44,308 nucleotides of DNA from Nitrospira sp. (GTDB lineage Bacteria; Nitrospirota; Nitrospiria; Nitrospirales; Nitrospiraceae): contig JAMXAU010000003.1 of assembly GCA_024281365.1 (NCBI GenBank), positions 1 through 44,308 of the forward strand, in the 5' to 3' direction. The position numbers were made by a program, and so were the translations under genes. Under the pieces are notes generated by a model. The model worked only from the letters and a program-made list of their open reading frames with translations, made no database searches and was not told the DNA's origin. Below, one piece after another: positions 38,404 through 44,308 of this stretch (positions are counted from its first letter, which is position 1; every line of letters starts with the position of its first letter).

Positions 38404-38593
38404 ACGTCACCTTCCCACCCCAGCACTGGCCATAGCGGCTTTCGCCATGAACACGGTCGGATCGTGTAAGAGTCCCTCCGCACTGATAGAGCCGCGATGG
38501 AACAGCCTCCATGGAAATCAACAACTATTCCATTTTCAAGCCTGTGGGTATCGACATTCTTTTGCGCGTTTTCTTCTTGCCGAAGATTCAGGG

Positions 38594-38602
38594 TGCTATA
38601 GT
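38594..38602 (+). promoter_or_regulatory. extended -10 promoter for the ECF sigma factor gene
   Basis: TGC-TATAGT lies 49 nt upstream of the sigma factor ATG and is identical to the element at 36614-36622. TTCTTG 17 nt upstream is a weak -35. It looks like a housekeeping promoter, not an ECF-type one, so there is no sign of autoregulation. Confidence 0.4.
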
Positions 38603-38651
38603 TGTGACCGGTTGATAGATCGTCGCCCTGCTCCAGATCATTATTATTGCT

Positions 38652-39242
38652 ATGGACACTGCCGCTCAGCACGCCGCGTCAACGATTGACCCAAAAGTCG
38701 CCATTCAAGCCGGCAAGGGGGACAATCATGCCTTCACCCAACTCTATGATCAATCGAGCACCATCCTCTTCAGCTTGGCGTTGAGGATACTCGGTCGCCG
38801 AGAGGACGCTGCTGATATCCTGCAGGAAGTTTACGTTGATATCTGGAAACGAATTGTTCGCTATGACGTCGGACGTGGTACACCAATCGCCTGGCTTATC
38901 ACACTCACCCGCAGTCGAGCCATCGATCGACTACGAGCCTCCGACCCTCAACTGCGTCGTCAGACCTTGCCAACAGACGGCACCGAGTCTGCCGCCCTAC
39001 CTGGCCAATTTGAGAGTCCAGCGGACCAAGCACTTCGGACCGTGATCAGCAAGACACTCGAAGATCTGCCGAAGGCGCATCGACAGGCAATCGAACTGGC
39101 ATACTACGAGGGCCTACTTCCAGCGGAGACTGCAACGCGACTCAATCAGCCGCTCGATGCGGTAATCACGCGACTCAAGCTCGGCATGTCGCAACTGCAT
39201 AAGTCCCTACACACCTACTGGGAGCAAGATCTTTCGGCATGA
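38652..39242 (+). CDS. ECF sigma factor (SigK-like)
   Basis: This is a 196-residue group IV sigma factor. Region 2 is seen as HAFTQLYDQSSTILFSLALR with the DAADILQEVYVDIWKR core-binding helix, then the PIAWLITLTRSRAIDRLRAS segment of -10 recognition. Region 4 includes LEDLPKAHRQAIELAYYEGL and ETATRLNQPLDAVITRLKLG, a helix-turn-helix. The final ATGA overlaps the start of the anti-sigma gene (39239-39242), the standard layout of SigK/RskA pairs. The regulon is unknown. Confidence 0.95.
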   Translation: MDTAAQHAASTIDPKVAIQAGKGDNHAFTQLYDQSSTILFSLALRILGRREDAADILQEVYVDIWKRIVRYDVGRGTPIAWLITLTRSRAIDRLRASDPQLRRQTLPTDGTESAALPGQFESPADQALRTVISKTLEDLPKAHRQAIELAYYEGLLPAETATRLNQPLDAVITRLKLGMSQLHKSLHTYWEQDLSA

Positions 39243-39892
39243 CACACCAAGATCTCGAAGACACCGTTCCTTTCTATGCGATCGGCGCCCTCGAAAAGAC
39301 CGAACGGCAAGCCCTGGAGGCCCATCTGCTTTCAGGATGTGTCCCTTGCCGTACCATCTTGAAGGAATATCAGTCGGTCGCGGTGGCGCTTCCCTTTGAA
39401 CTCGCGCTTGTCCCTCCCCCCCGGCATCTAAAGGCAAAGATCATGGGCGCCCGCACCATGCCTCAATCAGCGGAGGAGGCTCTCGATTCACCCGCCAAAC
39501 CCAGCCTTGAGCCCGGTGAATGGATGAATCACCTGTTCCCACCATCTACGGCCTCCAGGCCGTCGTTTGGGTGGGTACTCAGTATGGTGTTTCTCGCCAT
39601 CCTGGGTATCGTGGCGTTCTTGAGTTGGAATTCCTCCCCCCAAGAAGCAGCTACTGCAAGCAAAGTTGCGGAACTGCAGGCACAAGCGGACGAGGCACGT
39701 GCCAAACTGGCCACTCTCCAGCAACAACTTAAGGAGCGGGAAACGTCTCTTGCCCAGACGCAGGAAGAACTGCAGCGGCGTCTGGCAGAAATGGCGGAGG
39801 TGAAAGATCAATTGATCCAGCGCGAAGCCGAGTTGGATGACCTGAAAAGCCACCTCACGCCACAACGTACAAGACCAACAGTCTTACCATAA
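39239..39892 (+). CDS. membrane anti-sigma factor (RskA-like) with coiled-coil
   Basis: The 217-residue protein has an N-terminal anti-sigma domain with a zinc-finger-like His29-x4-Cys34-x2-Cys37 motif (AHLLSGCVPC), which differs by one residue from the usual H-x3-C-x2-C spacing. A membrane helix at about 111-130 (GWVLSMVFLAILGIVAFLSW) follows a cytoplasmic linker. The rest (about 136-205) is a long coiled coil rich in Gln and Glu (QQQLKERETSLAQTQEELQR) that would lie in the periplasm. This replaces the globular RskA domain that is often present. It probably holds the sigma factor at the membrane until a signal triggers release. Confidence 0.92.
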   Translation: MTHQDLEDTVPFYAIGALEKTERQALEAHLLSGCVPCRTILKEYQSVAVALPFELALVPPPRHLKAKIMGARTMPQSAEEALDSPAKPSLEPGEWMNHLFPPSTASRPSFGWVLSMVFLAILGIVAFLSWNSSPQEAATASKVAELQAQADEARAKLATLQQQLKERETSLAQTQEELQRRLAEMAEVKDQLIQREAELDDLKSHLTPQRTRPTVLP

Positions 39893-39952
39893 GAGTACCG
39901 GACAACACTCCTTTACGAATTCTCCGCGCTCCTGTCCCTCTCTCCGGCTCCT

Positions 39953-40516
39953 GTGCTAGCATGGAGAGTGACCGTGACAAGCTCTACAACATCTCCATCG
40001 ATACAACCTGACGGTAGTGATTCCCATTTCATGGGACTGGCGCTTCAACAGGCTCGACGTGCACCTCTCGTCGGGGAAGTCCCGATTGGCGCCGTGTTGG
40101 TGTCTGACAACCATGTGATCGCGGCTGCTCATAACTATCGAGAGATCTCGCAGGATCCAACGGCGCATGCCGAAATCCTGATCATCAGAAAAGCCGCAGA
40201 ACAATTGAAGACGTGGCGCCTCACCGACACCACACTATACGTCACGTTGGAACCCTGTCCGATGTGTGCCGGGGCGATTGTGCAAGCACGTATCGCAAGA
40301 CTTGTGTTTGGCGCCTGGGATCCCAAGGCAGGAGCCTGTGGCTCAATCCTCGATATTCCCACTGAGCGCCGCTTCAATCATCGAGTACAGGTGACCGGAG
40401 GCCTACGTGAGGAGGAGAGCCGAGAACTCTTGCAGGATTTTTTCCGAACCAAGCGAGAGACTCTTACCCAACAGCGCAGGTTCTCAACATCCGTCTCCCA
40501 AGGAAAGTCTGATTGA
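39953..40516 (+). CDS. tadA: tRNA-specific adenosine deaminase
   Basis: TadA converts A34 to inosine in tRNAArg(ACG). The deaminase signature HAE (His72-Glu74 counted from the GTG at 39953) supplies the first zinc ligand and the proton shuttle. PCPMC (Cys102 and Cys105) supplies the other two zinc ligands. The segment EVPIGAVLVSDNHVIAAAHN is typical. The start is uncertain: GTGs at 39953, 39968 and 39974 or ATG at 40031 are possible. The last would cut close to the fold, so an upstream start is likely. The C-terminus has an extra 15-20 residues. Confidence 0.95.
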   Translation: MLAWRVTVTSSTTSPSIQPDGSDSHFMGLALQQARRAPLVGEVPIGAVLVSDNHVIAAAHNYREISQDPTAHAEILIIRKAAEQLKTWRLTDTTLYVTLEPCPMCAGAIVQARIARLVFGAWDPKAGACGSILDIPTERRFNHRVQVTGGLREEESRELLQDFFRTKRETLTQQRRFSTSVSQGKSD

Positions 40517-40713
40517 TTCTGATCTCAGTCAACCGGCGATTAAGACAGCGGAGAATAAAACGGTATTCCCTCAAAAGTTGGCATTGATCATAGCCTCCAG
40601 AGGTTTGACCTCCCTGCATAGAGGACTAGGCACAGCCAATGAGCAGAGACTGATACTCTGCAATATATCAGCAGACACGTTACCCATCGCCAGCTCTATC
40701 GGAGGTGTGAAAG

Positions 40714-41643
40714 ATGAGGCCTTGGAAGCACAGAACACGGAGAGGAATTCTTAACTTGTGTGGCATGGCCTTAGCGTGTGTGTGTCTCGCAGGTTGCTCA
40801 TCGAAAGGACCAGCAACCGAACGGACATCCTCTCAACTCCCTCCGTCAACTCAGATATCGAGCACGGCCGTCTACAGTGAAGACAACTACATGGAAACAT
40901 GCCGTACGAACGACGTCCCAATTCCGCCTGACTGGAAACGATCTTCCTCGGAATGGGTGAGCCACGGCGATCTCAAAACCATACTACTTACGCCAAATAG
41001 TCTGGACCAGACTCCGGTTGACGCAACCTCGTTCGCGAGCGTCTGGTCCTATGCACCAACCCAGGGAAGGGGTGCCTGCATCGCACTCGGGAGGAATGGA
41101 GGATCATTTCAAATCATTTGCCAGAGTGCCACGACCGGACACGCCTGTTTTTGGGGGAACGACCCAAGCTCCCCAGAATCACACTGGACACCTGCGACAA
41201 CTGATATCCCCATCACCGCCCTTCGCGATCCCGTTCAGGGGTTTGCTCCAGGCACCGTCGGCTGTACCGCGTGTCATCGTGGCAACAATGCTTTTCTCTA
41301 CGCCCCTGACGATCCCACATGGGCCACGGTATTGAGACCGGACCGGCCTCGCCCAACCTTTACCACTCGAGTAGAGCAATCTACCCAGCAGGGGCAACTC
41401 ACCTTCGGCTCAACAACCATCACGTATCCCCGCTTTATCCCGGTCGGGGGAAAATCCATGGTCCTAGACAATCCCCTGGCCACGACAACTGGGTGCTCGG
41501 GATCCTGCCACGAGCTACACATCGAGATGTTAAAAAAGAATTACACTGTGGAGGGATATGTCCGAGCACCGCGGCCTATGGGTCCAAGCTGCGCGGCAAA
41601 CTCACCACCGGATGATCCAGCCATGAACTGCTATCACCGGTAG
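40714..41643 (+). CDS. lipoprotein with two c-type heme-like motifs
   Basis: This is a 309-residue exported protein with lipobox VCLAGC (Cys28), and a good ribosome site (GGAGGTG) before the ATG. It has one canonical heme c motif, CTACH (Cys184-His188), and a second, unusual CSGSCH (Cys261-His266), a C-x3-C-H spacing. Further cysteines occur around residues 63, 122, 136 and 145. The N-terminal half (residues ~60-180) is strand-rich. The whole is not a recognised cytochrome family; a periplasmic or surface electron carrier is inferred. The next small gene follows closely. Confidence 0.8.
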   Translation: MRPWKHRTRRGILNLCGMALACVCLAGCSSKGPATERTSSQLPPSTQISSTAVYSEDNYMETCRTNDVPIPPDWKRSSSEWVSHGDLKTILLTPNSLDQTPVDATSFASVWSYAPTQGRGACIALGRNGGSFQIICQSATTGHACFWGNDPSSPESHWTPATTDIPITALRDPVQGFAPGTVGCTACHRGNNAFLYAPDDPTWATVLRPDRPRPTFTTRVEQSTQQGQLTFGSTTITYPRFIPVGGKSMVLDNPLATTTGCSGSCHELHIEMLKKNYTVEGYVRAPRPMGPSCAANSPPDDPAMNCYHR

Positions 41644-41703
41644 GAAGTGACCATCTCAGTCTCTGAAATTGATCTTCGATCAAACGACGAGTACTATGGG
41701 TCC

Positions 41704-41934
41704 ATGCAGCCCTCTAAAACCCCTTCCCCCAAAAACTGGCGGCTGAGCGCCATCGTCGCACGCTCGGTCGGGATCGTTGCCATCGCACTGGGGTTCGTGA
41801 TTGGAATGTATGGGCTCGATCATCCTGAATCACACTGGCTTCAGACTGCACTTGGATTACTGGTAACCGGAATGATCGCACAAGGCTATGCCCTCTACTG
41901 TTCGATCAAACGGATACAACAGCTGAACTCCTGA
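41704..41934 (+). CDS. small two-helix membrane protein
   Basis: This protein of about 76 residues has two membrane helices, SVGIVAIALGFVIGMYGL and TALGLLVTGMIAQGYALY. The ATG at 41704 is used because the membrane part follows directly. A GTG at 41647, just after the previous stop, would add 19 polar residues and would give tighter coupling to the heme protein gene, so the start is open. No family is recognised; proximity suggests a link with the upstream lipoprotein. Confidence 0.65.
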   Translation: MQPSKTPSPKNWRLSAIVARSVGIVAIALGFVIGMYGLDHPESHWLQTALGLLVTGMIAQGYALYCSIKRIQQLNS

Positions 41935-42102
41935 GCCAAATTCTTCACACAGGCTTTGCAAGTTGGCCAGGCCATGCTCACCGGCTAGTTGGTCCAGACA
42001 TGGTGCACCACCATAGAAACTCCTGGATTGCCTGACCAATTTATGATCGGCCGGAATGAGACGCCTTCTGCGATATCCTCACCCACCATAAATAACAACT
42101 AA

Positions 42103-42334
42103 GGGAGGTCTGATTTATTCCCGTTGGCGGACGGTGGGGAGGACTGCAGCACTGAACGGGAGGCCATCATGCAGCAACAGACGTTTGCCGAAGTCCCATT
42201 CGAACAGTATCGCAACCCACCCCCCCGGGAACGATTTCTCGACGAGATGAATCGCGTGGTACCGTGGGCGAACTTCCTCGGCAATTGAGCCCGTCTGTCC
42301 GAGGCCGAGGGTCGGTATCACACTAAGCGATTGA
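42103..42334 (+). mobile_element. truncated, frameshifted IS5-family insertion sequence remnant
   Basis: An ATG frame at 42169-42288 encodes 39 residues that match the N-terminus of IS5-group transposases (MQQQTFAEVPFEQYR and then ERFLDEMNRVVPWA). A stop breaks the frame, but the family's expected continuation, IEPVCPRP, goes on in the next frame (42281-42334) until it is lost. A GGGAGG site precedes the ATG. The element may start at about 42103, where GGGAGGTCTGATTTATTCC follows CTAA, a plausible IS5-type target. No right end or DDE catalytic part is present, so it cannot move. Confidence 0.82.
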
Positions 42335-42391
42335 CGACCGAGGAGGTCAGTCCGACTTCAACCATATTCTGGCGTAGGATTCACCCCACCC

Positions 42392-42571
42392 TTATTCTCT
42401 TCCGATCTTCCTGGTGGGTCGAACTAGAAACTGAAGCAACTGGCCATCTGTTGTTTTCGTCATCACGGAAACAGACCCAGACATGGGTTGACGGCGAATC
42501 TTCCACTCTCGGTATAAGACAACTCCGGCCACCATTGTTACGAGCCCACCAAGCAGCCACCAGGTGATCAT
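42392..42571 (-). CDS. small single-pass membrane protein
   Basis: This 59-residue protein begins at ATG 42571, with AGGGAGG just upstream, a strong ribosome site that a longer frame (to 42625) lacks. It has one N-terminal membrane helix (WWLLGGLVTMVAGVVLYREW) followed by a short basic and polar tail (KIRRQPMSGSVSV; QLLQFLVRPTRKIG). No family is recognised. It lies between the IS remnant and the divergent NADH dehydrogenase. Confidence 0.65.
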   Translation of the reverse strand: MITWWLLGGLVTMVAGVVLYREWKIRRQPMSGSVSVMTKTTDGQLLQFLVRPTRKIGRE

Positions 42572-43064
42572 GTGTCCTCCCTGATTGTCAGACTCAAAGC
42601 GCCTCTCGCACGCTAACAGAGCCACAGACGTGCAGCATCACAGAACAGCAGATCGACGTCATCATATCCTGTCGGTAACAAGCCAACACTCAACCCACAC
42701 CCCTCTGATACCCCTCTTTTCTACCATAGTCTCATGGAATTGCATAACATCAGGTGCAGCGCAACTCAAGTTCGGGAATGTCGATTGTATCGCTACACTT
42801 GCCGTACGCAAGACACCTCTCACATATACTGTGAACGCAAATCACATGTCGAGTCAACGGTATCTTGTAAACCGCGTCAATCGGCACTGCATGGTATGCT
42901 TCTCCTGTAGCGATCAACATCCGCAACATCTTGAACATTGCCTAACTCGATCGGTTTCCAAACGATGGTTTTGACTGCGATCCACTCATGATGACATATC
43001 CCGCTCTCTTGCACCGACATCTCTCGCTGCACCCAGTAACCAGGTCACCCATTAGGGAGGCGTG
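42572..43064. other. 493-nt divergent intergenic region before ndh
   Basis: No gene with a ribosome site and family resemblance is present. The region should carry promoters for the small membrane protein (minus) and for the NADH dehydrogenase (plus). GGGAGG at 43055-43060 is the ribosome site for the latter. Confidence 0.45.
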
Positions 43065-44308
43065 ATGTCGACTGCAAAGCCACGCATCTTGATTCTGGGT
43101 GGAGGGTTCGGCGGAATGTATGCCGCGCTGGAATTCGAACGGGCACTTGAGCAAGGTGCGAACCTAGACGTCACCCTCGTCAACCACGACAACTTTTTTC
43201 TCTTCACCCCGATGCTGCACGAAGTGGCGGCGAGCGACCTCGATGTCACCAATATCGTGAGCCCCATCCGCAAGTTGCTATGCAAAGTAGCGTTCTTTCA
43301 TGGCGAGGTCGAAGTCATCGATCTGGAACAGAAACGCGTCGGCCTGTCGCATGGGCATGACAAACATTGCCATGCGCTGCCGTACGACCACCTCGTGTTG
43401 GCACTTGGAGCCAGCACGAATTTCTTTGATATTCCGGGCTTGGCCAGCCGTGCCTTTACCATGAAAACGCTCAGTGACGCAATTTCGCTGCGCAACCACC
43501 TCATCGCGAACCTGGAAGAGGCCGACTTTGCGTGTGGCGCCTCGCTCCGTACCGGCCTCATGAATTTCGTGGTGGCTGGAGGTGGGTTTGCCGGAGTCGA
43601 AACCATTGCGGCCATGAATGACTTTCTGCGGGAGGCGGTGCAGTTCTTTGTGCATTTACGGGAAGATATGCTGCGGGTCATTCTGGTCAGTGCGGGACCG
43701 GTCATCTTGCCGGAGCTCGGAGCGAAGCTCGGGACCTACGCACAACGTAAACTCACGGAGCAGAAGGTGGAAATCCATGCAAACTGCAAAGTCACCGCCG
43801 TGACGGACCACGACATCACCCTCAGTGATGGAACGACGGTAACGACTAATACACTAGTCTGGACCGCCGGCATCAGTCCCCATGCGCTATTGGGCACACT
43901 CCCCTGCCCAAAAGCCAAGGGACGGGTCCTCGTGAATGAGTATTTGGAGGTTCCTGGATGGCCCGGGGTCTGGGCCTTGGGCGACTGTGCGATGGTGCCT
44001 GACCGAAAAACGGGTGCATTTCATCCTCCGACCGCGCAACACGCGCTACGTGAAGGACGGGTAGCAGCGAAGAATATCCTGGCAACGATTCGACAGGGAT
44101 GGAAGCGACCGTTTGTCTACTCCACGATAGGGCTGCTTGCCCCGATCGGGAAGCGAACCGGTGTTGCAAACATTCTCGGCGTCAATTTTTCCGGCTTCAT
44201 TGCCTGGTGGCTGTGGCGAACGATCTACTTGCTGAAACTCCCTCGTTTTGAGAAGAAAGTGCTTGTAGCCTTGGATTGGACCCTGGACGTGCTCTTTTCG
44301 AAGGATCT
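43065..44308 (+). CDS. ndh: type II NADH:quinone oxidoreductase (3' end outside window)
   Basis: NDH-2 oxidises NADH and reduces quinone without pumping protons, on the cytoplasmic face of the membrane. About 414 codons are present and the frame stays open to the right edge. The N-terminal FAD-binding Rossmann motif is ILILGGGFGGMYAALEFE. The second, NADH-binding Rossmann motif is VVAGGGFAGVETIAAMND. FAD is also held by VWALGDCAMV. The YSTIGLLAPIGKRTGVA segment and the C-terminal FIAWWLWRTIYLL-LPRFEKK region are typical membrane-contact parts of NDH-2. The ATG at 43065 (or GTG at 43062) follows GGGAGG. Some 20-40 residues are likely missing. Confidence 0.95.
   Translation, partial: MSTAKPRILILGGGFGGMYAALEFERALEQGANLDVTLVNHDNFFLFTPMLHEVAASDLDVTNIVSPIRKLLCKVAFFHGEVEVIDLEQKRVGLSHGHDKHCHALPYDHLVLALGASTNFFDIPGLASRAFTMKTLSDAISLRNHLIANLEEADFACGASLRTGLMNFVVAGGGFAGVETIAAMNDFLREAVQFFVHLREDMLRVILVSAGPVILPELGAKLGTYAQRKLTEQKVEIHANCKVTAVTDHDITLSDGTTVTTNTLVWTAGISPHALLGTLPCPKAKGRVLVNEYLEVPGWPGVWALGDCAMVPDRKTGAFHPPTAQHALREGRVAAKNILATIRQGWKRPFVYSTIGLLAPIGKRTGVANILGVNFSGFIAWWLWRTIYLLKLPRFEKKVLVALDWTLDVLFSKD

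Larger units (their letters stand above)
38347..38651. other. 305-nt intergenic region between glycosyltransferase and sigma factor
   Basis: It holds the hairpin at 38363-38403 and an extended -10 element (38594-38602). No gene is supported in the rest. Confidence 0.5.

Noticed and set aside
41857..42039. 60-codon minus-strand frame after the two-helix protein
   Set aside because: It overlaps the membrane protein gene antisense and shows no family resemblance.
42585..42974. 129-codon plus-strand frame before ndh
   Set aside because: Composition is not protein-like (many His, Ser and Cys in scattered order) and there is no ribosome site.

Overview
The window reads as a chromosomal stretch of a Gram-negative, free-living bacterium, most like a Nitrospira-type member of the Nitrospirota. 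That assignment is inference: it rests on moderately high GC, the mix of c-type heme, glycogen, lipid A and lipoprotein genes, and the overall style of the proteins. No rRNA, tRNA or marker lineage gene is present to prove it. No CRISPR array, prophage or complete transposon was seen.

Region 1 (1-16.7 kb) is almost entirely minus strand and codes for core functions. Read in the direction of transcription it runs DUF502 membrane protein, glmU, glmS, gatC, panD, gatA, DUF948 protein, YtxH protein, gatB, eno, FtsB-like protein, era, (possible small ORF), mgtE, recO, DUF971 protein, lipoprotein, glgA. Several junctions overlap by 4 nt (YtxH/gatB, FtsB/era), so these look like long operons. The three GatCAB amidotransferase subunits are interleaved with panD and with a DUF948-YtxH pair. 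A large near-perfect hairpin lies between glmS and gatC. A truncated gene converges on glgA at the left edge.

Region 2 (16.85-27.1 kb) is plus strand: tmk, holB, metG and an exported protein form a tight cluster. A CDF metal efflux transporter, a DUF4403 lipoprotein with an internal duplication, and glgB follow. GlgA and GlgB together give glycogen synthesis and branching, though they lie about 23 kb apart.

Region 3 (27.3-33.7 kb) is accessory. It holds a Tat-exported M15/DUF882 peptidase, a single-domain response regulator, a VanZ-like protein, and a two-gene minus-strand unit: a tandem SagB-type nitroreductase and a protein I do not recognise. Short heptameric repeats are embedded in the nitroreductase gene. 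About 1.67 kb of apparently decayed sequence (32.1-33.7 kb) is bounded by two copies of an 11-bp direct repeat.

Region 4 (33.7-44.3 kb) is plus strand and concerns the cell envelope and regulation. It contains two small helical/TPR-type proteins, a PagL-like lipid A deacylase with a lipoprotein, a further TPR protein, a GT-B glycosyltransferase, an ECF sigma factor with its membrane anti-sigma factor, tadA, a lipoprotein with heme c-type motifs, small membrane proteins, a truncated and frameshifted IS5-family transposase remnant, and a type II NADH dehydrogenase cut by the right edge.

I did not find a clear multi-gene system that is both complete and undescribed. The best candidates for a second look are the nitroreductase/unknown-protein pair with its repeat insertions, the decayed island, and the glmS-gatC hairpin.
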